This document shows, in pieces, positions 43,371 to 52,380 of a stretch of 64,000 nt of DNA (position 1 is the stretch's first letter; each line of letters begins with the position of its first letter). The DNA comes from UBA7960 sp964348755. Lineage in GTDB: Bacteria > Bacteroidota > Bacteroidia > Bacteroidales > UBA7960. Below the pieces are notes generated by a model that saw only the letters and a list, made by a program, of their open reading frames with translations, was not told the DNA's origin and searched no databases. The position numbers and the translations under genes are program-made. The stretch lies in NCBI GenBank assembly GCA_964348755.1, contig CAYGDW010000001.1, positions 57,961-121,960 of the forward strand, read 5' to 3'.

Positions 43371-44504
43371 TTAGCTGCTCGGGCCTACTTGCTTTACATA
43401 GCATCTTGACCGCTTGTGCAAACGAGGCTCGTAACCTACCCAAAGCTGCTGAACCTTTTGGTTGCCTTCAAGCTCTCGGGTGGTTTCAACCTGTTTTATA
43501 CCCCTTTTCTTAAATGTGTTAAAGATTTTTTCAAAAATCAGCGCATGAACTCCCCTTCCCTGATAGTCGGGCCTTACGCCTATCAGCAGCATATCAACAG
43601 TGTGGTTGAAACGAAGCGACCATAATATGCAAAATATCCCAAAAGGCCAAAGTTTGCCATTGGCCTTTTTCAATGCTTTGCCAAGGGAGGGCATTACCAG
43701 GCCAAATGCCACAACTTCGTCGCTTTCGTTAAGAACAATAGAAACAAAACCAGGGTTTATAAGCAATAAAAACCCCCGGATGAGCCGGTCAATCTGAAGT
43801 GGCGATAATTTGGAAAAGCCATACAATTGACCGTAAACATCATTTAAAAGGTCAAATACCTGAATTGCATATTTTTTAACTTCACTTTTGCTTTTCAGCT
43901 CAGCATTTCTAACCGAATAGCGTTTTTTTACAAGCAGGGCAGCAGCACTTAACCTCGAATTTAGCTCCGAAGGCACCTTAATGTTGTATTCCACCCAATC
44001 CACATCCTTTTTAAAACCCGCTTTTTGAAGCAATGGGTCGTAATACGGGAAATTGTACTTTCCGAAAGACGTTGGCCATTCTGCAAAGCCTTCAATCAGA
44101 ACTCCCGAGGCATCGAAAGAATTAAAACCCAGAGGCCCATGAATAAACTCAAGCCCTTTTTCTTTGGCCCAACCCTCAACCGCACCCAGCAGGGTTTCGA
44201 GAACCTGCTGGTCTTCAACAAAATCGAGCCAGCCTATTCGCATAAAACTAAGGTTGCGATCCTTATTGTACCGATGATTGATTATACCGGCAATACGTCC
44301 GACAATTTCCGAACCTTTAAAGGCCAACCAATAACGGGCTTCGCAATGGTCAAAAGCCGGGTTTTTTAGCCAGCTTAGGGTTTCCAGCTGGGTTGAGTGC
44401 AATGCGGGTATATAATACTCACAACCCTTATAAAGCTTGTCAGGAAACCGGATAAACAACCCCAGCTCTTTGCTGCGCGATACTTCCCTAAGTGTTACCT
44501 CCAT
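43371..44504 (-). CDS. GNAT-like acyltransferase-fold protein (YghO-like)
   Basis: 377 residues. The C-terminal half shows GNAT elements: VDMLLIGVRPDYQGRGVHALIFEKIFN (motif A with RPDYQGRG, the acetyl-CoA loop), and EVVAFGLVMPSLGKALKK before it. The N-terminal part (DKLYKGCEYYIPALH, then GSEIVGRIAGIINHRYN) looks like a second, diverged GNAT fold with EFIHGPLGFNSFDASG. Proteins of this build are frequent in Bacteroidota and resemble E. coli YghO. Substrate unknown. Convergent with the ktrA gene (30-nt gap) and divergent from the nitroreductase gene; separate transcript. Confidence 0.75.
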   Translation of the reverse strand: MEVTLREVSRSKELGLFIRFPDKLYKGCEYYIPALHSTQLETLSWLKNPAFDHCEARYWLAFKGSEIVGRIAGIINHRYNKDRNLSFMRIGWLDFVEDQQVLETLLGAVEGWAKEKGLEFIHGPLGFNSFDASGVLIEGFAEWPTSFGKYNFPYYDPLLQKAGFKKDVDWVEYNIKVPSELNSRLSAAALLVKKRYSVRNAELKSKSEVKKYAIQVFDLLNDVYGQLYGFSKLSPLQIDRLIRGFLLLINPGFVSIVLNESDEVVAFGLVMPSLGKALKKANGKLWPFGIFCILWSLRFNHTVDMLLIGVRPDYQGRGVHALIFEKIFNTFKKRGIKQVETTRELEGNQKVQQLWVGYEPRLHKRSRCYVKQVGPSS

Positions 44505-44666
44505 TCTAATCTTTTTTGAATACAGTACGGGCTCAAAATGATAGTTTAGTTATTCTTGGCAAAAGAACTGCAAATATCGTTAATCTTGGCAAGAAAAATC
44601 AGCGCCAATAAAATCTTGCATTTTTAAGCCATTTGCTAAAAAAAAAGAAATTAAACAAACACCAGG

Positions 44667-44695
44667 TTGTTATTGCGCCTGGATTGCTATTTTTG
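44667..44695 (+). promoter_or_regulatory. Bacteroidota-type promoter for the nitroreductase gene
   Basis: TTG at 44667-44669, 18-nt spacer, TATTTTTG at 44688-44695, which matches TAnnTTTG. Predicted start near 44701 leaves a leader of about 54 nt. Confidence 0.55.
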
Positions 44696-44754
44696 ACAAA
44701 TTTGTTTTGGCTTCCAACCCTTACTGACATTTTTTAATAATTACACACAATATT

Positions 44755-45297
44755 ATGGACTTTCTACAACTTGTAAATGAGCGCGGGAGCATTCGGCGAT
44801 ACTCAAACCGGCCGGTAGAAAAAGAAAAAATCGATTACATTCTTGAATCTTGCCGACTAGCCCCATCGGCCTGCAACAGCCAGCCATGGAAGTTTGTAAT
44901 TGTAACCGACCGCAATCTGGCCATACAGGTAGCCAATGCCACTTTCAGCCCGGTGCTGCAATTTAACCGCTTTTCGTTGCAGGCTCCAGTTTTGGCAGCA
45001 CTAGTATTGGAGCCGGCCAAAATGCTTTCAAAAATTGGAAGTGCAGTAAAAGGCAAAGACTTGTCGTTGATTGACACCGGCATTGTAGCAGAGCATTTTT
45101 GCCTGGCTGCGGCCCAACAAGGCCTGGGTACCTGCATGCTGGGTTGGTTCGACGAAAATAAGGTGAGACAACTCCTAGGCATCCCCAAAAACAGGCGCAT
45201 TTCTCTGGTAATTACCCTGGGGTATGCACCCGACACCAAAAAACGTCGCAAAATAAGAAAAAGCATGGATCAAATAGCCAGCTTCAACCAATATTGA
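44755..45297 (+). CDS. Nitroreductase-family flavoprotein
   Basis: 180 residues. The NADH-oxidase/nitroreductase fold is shown by the FMN-binding N-terminus RGSIRRYSNRPVEKEKIDYILE and the loop CRLAPSACNSQPWKFVIV. AEHFCLAAAQQGLGTCMLGWF near 113-133 follows, then a tail typical of these dimeric enzymes (RISLVITLGYAP). They reduce nitro, quinone or other acceptors using NAD(P)H. The natural substrate is not known. Possibly co-transcribed with the lipoprotein gene 61 nt downstream. Confidence 0.86.
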   Translation: MDFLQLVNERGSIRRYSNRPVEKEKIDYILESCRLAPSACNSQPWKFVIVTDRNLAIQVANATFSPVLQFNRFSLQAPVLAALVLEPAKMLSKIGSAVKGKDLSLIDTGIVAEHFCLAAAQQGLGTCMLGWFDENKVRQLLGIPKNRRISLVITLGYAPDTKKRRKIRKSMDQIASFNQY

Positions 45298-45358
45298 AGT
45301 AAATTTGAGCACTAAAACATTTTAAACCAGCCATCCGACACATTTTAAACACCATTTT

Positions 45359-47410
45359 ATGAAACAATTTAAGCTAATTATCGGTTTGCTTATTGCCTTG
45401 CTGTTAGCTGCATGCACAGGCGAAACCGGCCGCGAAAAAAAAGACGATATGGGCACAATACCTGAAACCACCCTAAAATCGGTGATTGACCAACTGACCG
45501 TAAAGTATGGCGAAAGCCGTTCAGAACTGATAAATAGGGGCGTTCGCCAGGCCGCCGGCCTATGGAAAACAGAAGATGGCCCCCCCGAAGAGTTTGAAGC
45601 TTTTTGCCTTGCGAACTACCAGGGTGATGATGCCACTCGAAAAACCCTTTTTGAAAAACTTTCGGCAAATTTTGAGGTGCTTTGGGGGCACATGAACCAA
45701 ATGAGCCTTATGCTCAATAAGCCTCTGCATTTAGACCTTGGTCCGATTACGCCCGTAGATGTAATGTTTGGAAGCTACTCGCCATACGCCCACCTGGCCA
45801 ATGACTTTTTTGGCAACAAAATTGCCTTTGTAGTCATTCTAAACTTTCCGTTTTACAAACTTGAAGAAAAGGCCGAGTTAGGGCCAGGTTGGAGCCGCCT
45901 CGAATGGGCATACGCCCGAATGGGCGATGTATTTACCTCCAGAGTGCCTTCGGCCATAAACCAGGAAGCCTCGCGTATTAGCACCGAGTCTGACAATTAC
46001 ATTTCGGAGTACAATATTATCATGGGCAATCTGGTAAATGAAACTGGCCAAACCATGTTCCCCGAAAATATGCGCCTGATTACCCACTGGGGCCTTCGCG
46101 ACGAGATCAAATCGCAATACGGCAACCCCGATGGGCTTCAGAAACAACAACTGATTTATCAGGTTATGCGCCGCATCATAGCCCAGGATATCCCCCAAAA
46201 GGTTATCAACAATACCGAGTTTACCTGGAATCCTTTCAGCAACGAAGTGTTTAAAGATGGTCAGAAAGTAGAGGCCACCCCCGAGCCTGACACCCGCTAC
46301 CAGCACTTGCTCAACAATTTCAATGCTGCACGCAAGGCAGACCCCTACTCGCCCAGCTACCCCACGGCCATAGAGCGCGCATTTAATGCAGGGCTTGAGC
46401 TTACACAGCCCGAAGTTGAAGCCTTGTTTATTAGCCTGGTAAGCTCGCCCCTTGCCAAAGAAACAGGTGCGCTAATAAGCCAGCGCCTTGGCAGGCCATT
46501 GCAGCCTTTCGACATTTGGTACGATGGATTTAAAGCCCGCAGTGCCATTTCCGAAAAAGAACTCAATGCCATTGTTGGCAGAAAATATCCCAGCGGGGAG
46601 GCATTTGAAAAAGACTTGCCCAATATTTTGGTCAACCTTGGCTGGGGCCGCGAGCGGGCCAATTTTATTGCTTCAAAAATTGTGGTGGAAGGCTCGCGCG
46701 GAGCCGGCCACGCCTGGGGCGCACAAATGCGCTCGCAAATGTCGCATCTGCGTACACGCATAGGGGCAGAAGGCATGGACTATAAAGGCTACAATATTGC
46801 AATACACGAGCTGGGTCATAACGTAGAACAAACAATTACCCTGCACAATGTTGATTACTATATGATGAGCGGAGTGCCAAACACTGCCTTTACCGAAGCA
46901 CTTGCATTTATTTTTCAGGTACGCGACCTCGAACTGATTGGCATAAACAGTGGCAACCCCGACGAAATTCATTTGCGCACCCTCGACAATTTCTGGGGAA
47001 GCTACGAAATAATGGGCGTTTCTCTGGTGGATATGGCCGTGTGGAAGTGGATGTACCAAAATCCAAATGCCACCGCCTCCCAACTCAAAGAAAAAACAAT
47101 TGAAATTGCAATTGAGGTGTGGAACAAATATTTTGCTCCGGTTTTTGGAATAAATGATTCGCCAATTCTGGCCATTTATTCGCACATGATCAGCTACCCG
47201 CTCTACCTTAGCGCCTACCCGCTGGGGCACCTTATCGAATTTCAAATAGAAGGCAAACTCAATGGGCTAAATGTGGGCAGTGAAACCGACCGTATGTTTA
47301 CAGCCGGAAAACTGATTCCGCAGCAATGGATGAATCTGGCCGTGGATAGCCCCATCTCGAACCAGCCTATGCTAAAGGCTGTTGAAGAGGCCCTGAAACA
47401 AATTAAGTAA
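45359..47410 (+). CDS. Lipoprotein with HELGH zinc-metallopeptidase motif
   Basis: 683 residues. Lipoprotein signal ends LLLAAC (C19). A central gluzincin motif is IAIHELGHNVEQ with H483, E484 and H487, and a candidate third ligand E513 (NTAFTEALAF), 26 residues after H487. That spacing recalls M2/M3-like enzymes of the MA clan more than thermolysins. I do not recognise the exact family. The sequence before the motif (residues about 40-450) is helical and rich in aromatic residues. Outer-membrane anchoring would place it in the periplasm or on the cell surface. Confidence 0.72.
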   Translation: MKQFKLIIGLLIALLLAACTGETGREKKDDMGTIPETTLKSVIDQLTVKYGESRSELINRGVRQAAGLWKTEDGPPEEFEAFCLANYQGDDATRKTLFEKLSANFEVLWGHMNQMSLMLNKPLHLDLGPITPVDVMFGSYSPYAHLANDFFGNKIAFVVILNFPFYKLEEKAELGPGWSRLEWAYARMGDVFTSRVPSAINQEASRISTESDNYISEYNIIMGNLVNETGQTMFPENMRLITHWGLRDEIKSQYGNPDGLQKQQLIYQVMRRIIAQDIPQKVINNTEFTWNPFSNEVFKDGQKVEATPEPDTRYQHLLNNFNAARKADPYSPSYPTAIERAFNAGLELTQPEVEALFISLVSSPLAKETGALISQRLGRPLQPFDIWYDGFKARSAISEKELNAIVGRKYPSGEAFEKDLPNILVNLGWGRERANFIASKIVVEGSRGAGHAWGAQMRSQMSHLRTRIGAEGMDYKGYNIAIHELGHNVEQTITLHNVDYYMMSGVPNTAFTEALAFIFQVRDLELIGINSGNPDEIHLRTLDNFWGSYEIMGVSLVDMAVWKWMYQNPNATASQLKEKTIEIAIEVWNKYFAPVFGINDSPILAIYSHMISYPLYLSAYPLGHLIEFQIEGKLNGLNVGSETDRMFTAGKLIPQQWMNLAVDSPISNQPMLKAVEEALKQIK

Positions 47411-47435
47411 GTTTCGCTAAAGAATTTTTTACGCT

Positions 47436-47495
47436 CAGGAATGATCCCTTGTTGCAAGCGGCCATCGGGCCGAGCACCCTGGGCAATCATTCCTG
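47436..47495. repeat. Nested inverted repeat at a convergent gene junction
   Basis: CAGGAATGAT (47436-47445) is exactly complementary to 47486-47495. Inside lies a second perfect hairpin, CGGCC (47459-47463) with GGCCG (47468-47472) around ATCG. No T-run flanks the outer arm on the plus strand. It may act as a two-way terminator or a structured element between the lipoprotein gene and purN. Confidence 0.5.
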
Positions 47496-47505
47496 ATTCA
47501 TTTTC

Positions 47506-48099
47506 TCAGATCAGCAGTTTCTGAACCAGGTCTTCTATAACCCTTGGGTAGTGCTTATACTCGAGTTGCTGCACTTTGGCCGCAATAGTATCAGGGGTGT
47601 CGGCGGGGTCAATGTCGAAACCGTCCTGAAAAATAATTTCCCCCTCGTCGTAACGCTCGTTAACAAAATGTATGGTTATACCTGTCTGGTATTCACCCTG
47701 GCGAATCACCTTCTCATGTACCCGCATGCCATACATGCCCTTGCCCCCAAACCTGGGCAGTAAGGCAGGGTGTATGTTTACAATGCGGCCACGAAATTCA
47801 TTGATAAAATATTCGGGTAATAATAAAAGAAAACCAGCCAGCACAACAAAATCAATGTGGCTTTGCCTGAACAAGCCAAGCACAAGTTGCTGATCGGTCC
47901 ACTGCTCGCGCCTAATTACTATATGAGGCGTTCGCGTTTTGGAAGCACGTTTTAAAACCTGCGCATCAGCATTGTTCGAAACAACCAGCGACACCTCTAT
48001 AAGATCGTGCAACTTGAAATATTCAATAAAATTGCCAACATTGGTCCCACTGCCCGAGGCAAGCATAGCAATCCTTATTTTAGCACCCTTTTGCTTCAT
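47506..48099 (-). CDS. purN: Phosphoribosylglycinamide formyltransferase
   Basis: 197 residues from ATG 48099-48097; an upstream in-frame start would add 20 residues that do not match the family. Formyl transfer to GAR in purine synthesis. N-terminal phosphate loop ASGSGTNVGNFI (14-25). Catalytic triad N108, H110 (RIVNIHPALLP) and D151 (YDEGEIIFQ). Stop 95 nt from the end of the convergent lipoprotein gene. Confidence 0.94.
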   Translation of the reverse strand: MKQKGAKIRIAMLASGSGTNVGNFIEYFKLHDLIEVSLVVSNNADAQVLKRASKTRTPHIVIRREQWTDQQLVLGLFRQSHIDFVVLAGFLLLLPEYFINEFRGRIVNIHPALLPRFGGKGMYGMRVHEKVIRQGEYQTGITIHFVNERYDEGEIIFQDGFDIDPADTPDTIAAKVQQLEYKHYPRVIEDLVQKLLI

Positions 48100-48273
48100 T
48101 ATTGATAAACATTTATTATATGTTTGACAAAATTGGCTAATTTTTTGCAAAAAATTCAAAAAAAATGAAGGTAAAATTGCTAATAATGACGCTTAAACTA
48201 ATGTTTTAGTTGTATGCAAAAAATTGCAAAACAATAAATTACAGTGATTTAGTAAAATTAGCCTGCTAAAAAG

Positions 48274-48304
48274 TTGGTGATTAGCATTAAAATAATTTCC
48301 TTTG
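48274..48304 (+). promoter_or_regulatory. Possible promoter for acpP
   Basis: TTG at 48274-48276, a 20-nt spacer and TTCCTTTG at 48297-48304. This is TAnnTTTG with T for A at the second position. A start near 48311 leaves about 29 nt before the ATG. Confidence 0.45.
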
Positions 48305-48339
48305 CATCCTGTTTTAAACAAATTAAAAAGGAGAAAACC

Positions 48340-48576
48340 ATGTCTGACATTGCAACAAAAGTAAAAGCTATCATAGTTGATAAGCTTGGCGTAGATGAGA
48401 AAGAAGTGACCCCCGAAGCAAGCTTCACCAATGATTTGGGAGCTGACTCACTTGACACCGTTGAGCTCATCATGGAATTCGAAAAAGAATTCAACATTGC
48501 CATTCCTGACGATCAGGCAGAGAAAATCAGCACAGTAGGTGATGCAATTTCTTACCTTGAGAAGAATAAAAAGTAG
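48340..48576 (+). CDS. acpP: Acyl carrier protein
   Basis: 78 residues from ATG 48340, with an AAAAAGGAGAA Shine-Dalgarno-like run just before it; an upstream frame extension of 22 residues is rejected. The phosphopantetheine-bearing serine is S37 in GADSLD, followed by the helix LIMEFEKEF. The protein is acidic. Carries growing fatty-acyl chains; fabF follows after 17 nt and rnc after that, the order typical of bacteria. Confidence 0.96.
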   Translation: MSDIATKVKAIIVDKLGVDEKEVTPEASFTNDLGADSLDTVELIMEFEKEFNIAIPDDQAEKISTVGDAISYLEKNKK

Positions 48577-48593
48577 TACCTAACGCGCTTTAA

Positions 48594-49847
48594 ATGAAAC
48601 TCAAAAGAGTAGTAGTTACAGGATTGGGCGCTCTTACCCCTATAGGCAATACCGTTCCGGAGTACTGGAACGGTTTGCTTAATGGTGTCAGTGGGGCTGC
48701 TATGATAACCCGATTCGACACAGAAAAGTTCAAGACCAAGTTTGCTTGCGAAATCAAGAATTTCGACATTAAAGGCTATTTCGACCGCAAGGAAATACGC
48801 AAGTACGACCCCTATACCCAGTATGCATTTGTAGCAGCCGATCAGGCCATTGCCGATGCAGGCATTGACCCCGAAAAAGTAAATGTTGACCGGGTGGGTA
48901 TAATTTGGGGTAGCGGCATTGGAGGCCTTGAAACATTTCTTGAGTCTATTACCGAGTATGCCCGTGGGGATGGCACCCCCCGGTTTAGTCCGTTTTTTAT
49001 ACCCAAAATGATTGCCGACATTGCTGCCGGCCATATTTCAATAAAATACGGTTTTCGTGGCCCCAACTTTACCACCACATCGGCCTGCGCTTCGGCGGCC
49101 AATGCTTTGGTCGATAGCTTTAACCTGATTAGGCTTGGCAAGGCCGACATTATTATAAGTGGCGGTTCGGAAGCGGCTATTAACCAGGCCGGCATTGGAG
49201 GTTTTAGCGCTATGCACGCCGTGTCTGAGCGAAATGATGACCCGGCCACTGCTTCAAGGCCCTTCGACAAAGACCGCGATGGATTTGTTATGGGCGAAGG
49301 AGCAGGTAGTATTATACTCGAAGAATACGGGCACGCCATTGCAAGGGGGGCAAAAATTTATGCCGAGATGGTAGGAGGTGGGCTTTCGGCCGATGCTTAC
49401 CACATGACCAGCCCCCACCCCGAAGGGCTTGGTGCAATTAATGTTATGAAAAACACCCTGGAAGATGGCGGGTATAGGCTGGAAGATGTTGACCACATAA
49501 ACACACACGGTACCTCAACACCCCTTGGCGATATAGCTGAGCCCAAAGCAATTGTTTCACTTTTTGGCGAACATGCATACAAAATTAGCATCAACTCTAC
49601 CAAATCAATGACCGGACACCTGCTTGGCGCTGCCGGAGCCGTAGAGGCAATTGCCACAATACTTGCTGTGAAACACGATATTGTGCCTCCTACCATCAAC
49701 CACTTTACCGATGACCCGGAAATTGACAACAAGCTCGACTTCACTTTCCACAAGGCAAAAAAACGCATTGTAAACCTGGCCATGAGCAACACTTTTGGTT
49801 TTGGCGGACACAACGCCTGTGTGGCTTTCAAAAAGTTTTCGCAATAG
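48594..49847 (+). CDS. fabF: Beta-ketoacyl-ACP synthase II
   Basis: 417 residues. Condensing enzyme of fatty-acid elongation. The active-site Cys is C165 (TTSACASAAN). The two catalytic histidines are H305 (NTHGTSTPLGD) and H342 (TKSMTGHLLGAAG, with K337). The N-terminal VVVTGLGALTPIG is the usual start, and FGFGGHNAC the usual end. In one operon with acpP and rnc. Confidence 0.96.
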   Translation: MKLKRVVVTGLGALTPIGNTVPEYWNGLLNGVSGAAMITRFDTEKFKTKFACEIKNFDIKGYFDRKEIRKYDPYTQYAFVAADQAIADAGIDPEKVNVDRVGIIWGSGIGGLETFLESITEYARGDGTPRFSPFFIPKMIADIAAGHISIKYGFRGPNFTTTSACASAANALVDSFNLIRLGKADIIISGGSEAAINQAGIGGFSAMHAVSERNDDPATASRPFDKDRDGFVMGEGAGSIILEEYGHAIARGAKIYAEMVGGGLSADAYHMTSPHPEGLGAINVMKNTLEDGGYRLEDVDHINTHGTSTPLGDIAEPKAIVSLFGEHAYKISINSTKSMTGHLLGAAGAVEAIATILAVKHDIVPPTINHFTDDPEIDNKLDFTFHKAKKRIVNLAMSNTFGFGGHNACVAFKKFSQ

Positions 49848-49856
49848 TATTTTATT

Positions 49857-50603
49857 TTGCGGTTTTTACGGTCTATTCTCAGAAGTACCCACGCTTCCGA
49901 CAGAGAGTTAAGGGAGGCAATAAAAAACATCTTCGGCTACAATCCGGGGAATATTGCCCTTTATAAGCTGGCATTGCGCCACCGCTCGGCCGCAACACCA
50001 CTCAACAACGGATTTAAGCACAGCAACGAAAGGTTAGAATACCTTGGCGATGCCGTGCTTGGCTCTATTATTGCCGACTTTCTTTTCAAAAAATTTCCAT
50101 ATAAAGATGAGGGTTTTCTTACCGAAATGCGTTCACGCATTGTGAGCCGAGCCAATCTCAATTCGCTTTCGCGAAAACTCGGACTCGACAAACTCGTTTT
50201 GACCAGCCGCGAAGGAGGCCTGCAGGCCTCATCAATTCTGGGAGATGCATTTGAAGCATTAGTTGGAGCCATATATATTGACAAAGGGTATGCATTTACC
50301 CAAAAAATGTTAGTTAACCAGATTATTGCCTGCCATCTCGATATTGACGAATTGCTCAATACCGAAACCAACTTCAAGAGCCGAATTATTGAATGGAGCC
50401 AGAAAGAGAAAAAGACTGCCGACTTTGTTTTAATTAACGAGTTTGAAAACGACAAAAAAAATAGTCGCATTTACGTGGTGCAGCTTTTAATTAACGGGCA
50501 ACCCAGCGGACAGGGACAAGACCACTCTATAAAAAAGGCAGAGCAAAAAGCCGCCGAACAAGCCTGGGCAAAAATTGCGGAAACGCAAATTACAGAAGAA
50601 TAA
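49857..50603 (+). CDS. rnc: Ribonuclease III
   Basis: 248 residues. Two RNase III signature parts, HSNERLEYLGDAVLGSIIADFLF and SSILGDAFEALVGAIYIDKG, hold the Mg ligands. A dsRNA-binding domain fills the last ~75 residues (ETNFKSRIIEWSQKEKKTADF to the end). Cleaves dsRNA in rRNA maturation and mRNA turnover. There is no ATG before the conserved IKNIFGYNPGNIALYKLALRH region, so TTG 49857 is taken as start, nine nt after fabF. A TTG start is unusual and may keep expression low. Confidence 0.9.
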   Translation: MRFLRSILRSTHASDRELREAIKNIFGYNPGNIALYKLALRHRSAATPLNNGFKHSNERLEYLGDAVLGSIIADFLFKKFPYKDEGFLTEMRSRIVSRANLNSLSRKLGLDKLVLTSREGGLQASSILGDAFEALVGAIYIDKGYAFTQKMLVNQIIACHLDIDELLNTETNFKSRIIEWSQKEKKTADFVLINEFENDKKNSRIYVVQLLINGQPSGQGQDHSIKKAEQKAAEQAWAKIAETQITEE

Positions 50604-50629
50604 GCTTAGCTCTGAAACAATTTCTTACT

Positions 50630-50637
50630 TACATTTG
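50630..50637 (+). promoter_or_regulatory. -7 box before the IPExxxVDY-type gene
   Basis: TACATTTG matches TAnnTTTG, 33 nt before ATG 50670. No -33 TTG at normal spacing. Could give the gene its own transcript besides read-through from rnc. Confidence 0.35.
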
Positions 50638-50669
50638 CGCTAATACCTTAACCTAAAGGGGCCAACCTT

Positions 50670-51125
50670 ATGGCAAAAAAGATTGCGCTAAAGCTTGATT
50701 ACCAATCTCCGTTTACTGTCTTTTCAATTTTCAGCACGCAAAAGGATTACAGGTTGGCGTGGTTACTCAACGAAAACCTGGGTTTTGAGTTAGAGCGCAT
50801 TAAAGACTACACCCATCTTTTTTCCGGTACCAAATCGTCCTGGTTTCCTTTGTTCTGTTTTGATTACAAGCAATACCGCACCCTGGTTATTCTTCTTGGA
50901 AACAAAAGTGCAGAAGGGGTCATCTTTGACGAAAACCCGCCTCCCGATTATATGCTGCTACTGCTCAGGGCAAGTGAATTTATTAACCAGAAGGAGTTGC
51001 TGTCAAAGTTGCGCAAAATCGACCAAATACAAGCCGTGGCAACCCCGAATGAGGCAGTTCTGAAAAAACACGAATTGTTTTTCTACGACCTGGAGCATTT
51101 CTTATCGGAACAGGCGGTCGTTTGA
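50670..51125 (+). CDS. Conserved Bacteroidota protein of the IPExxxVDY type
   Basis: 151 residues, likely cytoplasmic. I place it in the IPExxxVDY family from its start (KKIALKLDYQSPFTVFSI), the WLLNENLGFELERIKDY segment near 33-49, and its position directly after rnc, where such genes are found in this phylum. The family name motif is not intact here: the region after FSI reads FSTQKDYRLAW. Function unknown; small, alpha/beta, no catalytic residues evident. Convergent with mazG. Confidence 0.65.
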   Translation: MAKKIALKLDYQSPFTVFSIFSTQKDYRLAWLLNENLGFELERIKDYTHLFSGTKSSWFPLFCFDYKQYRTLVILLGNKSAEGVIFDENPPPDYMLLLLRASEFINQKELLSKLRKIDQIQAVATPNEAVLKKHELFFYDLEHFLSEQAVV

Positions 51126-51157
51126 TTTTTGGTTGGTTGCGGCGCACGACCGGCTTT
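51115..51157 (+). terminator. Weak hairpin between the IPExxxVDY-type gene and mazG
   Basis: CGGTCGT (51115-51121) pairs exactly with ACGACCG (51146-51152) over a 24-nt loop, followed by a short TTTT. Long loop and short T-run make it a modest terminator candidate. Confidence 0.3.
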
Positions 51158-51173
51158 TCACATATCAACACTA

Positions 51174-51944
51174 CTATTCGTAATCTTTTGCTTCGTTCCA
51201 GAAAACATCCATTTCTGAAAGGTTCATTTTTTTCAGGTCTTTTCCGGCTTTTGAAGCCTGCTCTTCAAGGTATGAAAACCTGCGGATAAATTTCTTGTTG
51301 GTGCGTTCGAGTGCGCTCTCGGGATTTACATCAATAAAACGCGAATAATTAATCAGGGCAAAAAGCAGGTCGCCAAACTCACCTTCAATTTTTTTCAGGT
51401 TCGAGCCACTTTCGACCTCCTGCCTCAGCTCGCTTAACTCTTCGAGCACCTTGGCCCAAACCTGCTCTGGATGCTCCCAGTCAAAACCAACGCCACGGGC
51501 CTTGTCCTGAATGCGGTAAGCCTTAACCATTGCAGGCAATGAATTGGGTACTCCTGAAAGAACCTTTTTTTTGCCCTCTTTCAGTTTGATCCTTTCCCAG
51601 TTTTCCTTAACCTGCTCATCATTATCGGCCTTAACATCGCCATAAATGTGCGGATGGCGGTTAATCAACTTTTTGTTTATGCCATCAAGCACATCGGCAA
51701 TGTCGAAGGCGCCATTTTCGCTGCCAATTTTGGCATAAAAAACTATGTGCAGCATCAGGTCGCCCAGCTCTTTCTTAATTTCATCAAGGTCGTTTTCCAA
51801 AATTGCGTCAGCCAGTTCGTAAGTCTCTTCAATGGTAAGGTGTCGAAGGCTTTCGAGGGTCTGCTTCCTGTCCCAGGGGCAATTTGCCCTAAGGTCGTCC
51901 ATAATGCTGAGCAACTGCCCAAAAGCAGCAAGCCGTTTGTCCAT
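51174..51944 (-). CDS. mazG: Nucleoside triphosphate pyrophosphohydrolase
   Basis: 256 residues from ATG 51944-51942; an upstream extension of 31 residues with no family match is rejected. MazG hydrolyses non-canonical NTPs to NMP. Two MazG domains: the first with CPWDRKQTLESLRHLTIEETYEL and the metal residues in EIKKELGDLMLHIVF, the second with LSELRQEVES and EFGDLLFALINY. The segment RHPHIYGD links them. Convergent with the IPExxxVDY-type gene. Confidence 0.93.
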   Translation of the reverse strand: MDKRLAAFGQLLSIMDDLRANCPWDRKQTLESLRHLTIEETYELADAILENDLDEIKKELGDLMLHIVFYAKIGSENGAFDIADVLDGINKKLINRHPHIYGDVKADNDEQVKENWERIKLKEGKKKVLSGVPNSLPAMVKAYRIQDKARGVGFDWEHPEQVWAKVLEELSELRQEVESGSNLKKIEGEFGDLLFALINYSRFIDVNPESALERTNKKFIRRFSYLEEQASKAGKDLKKMNLSEMDVFWNEAKDYE

Positions 51945-52380
51945 AAAAATATTTTTATGCAAAGGTAACCACAAAAAGCATAACGCTTTGCAGCCAAAAA
52001 CCTTGGCTAGGGGAAAGACACTTTTAATAAGAGTCAACAGGACGGGTATCGAGGGTTTGGATTTTGTTTTAATAAATCCGTATCCCTTTTATGCTTGCCA
52101 ATTATAGAGCCTGAAATTTAAGGTTTATCGAAAACTCATCCTAAACCCATTGCCCTAAGAAATCAATTATTACCTTTATTGAGGCTTTTATGTGTATTTG
52201 TTTTAATATTATACAAACCATTTTTACCGGTTGTCGGTTTTGAACCATTAATGCCAGAAACCGATTGTTATTGGCAAAAAATGAGGCCAAAAGCCGGACA
52301 CCAGGTTTATTGATTGAGCCATAATGCCATTGGCACGAAATGATGTTTTCTTAGAAGCAACCCAAAAGGACACACTTGAC
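51945..52380. other. 436-nt gap between divergent mazG and the ABC ATPase, no clear gene
   Basis: AT-rich. A TACCTTTA (52171-52178) with TTG at 52150-52152 (18-nt spacer) resembles the phylum's promoter but misses the last base. No RNA gene or repeat was found. Confidence 0.5.

Noticed and set aside
51115..51152. Possible operator or riboswitch between the IPExxxVDY-type gene and mazG
   Set aside because: Only a seven-base stem with a long loop at a convergent junction; best explained as a weak terminator.
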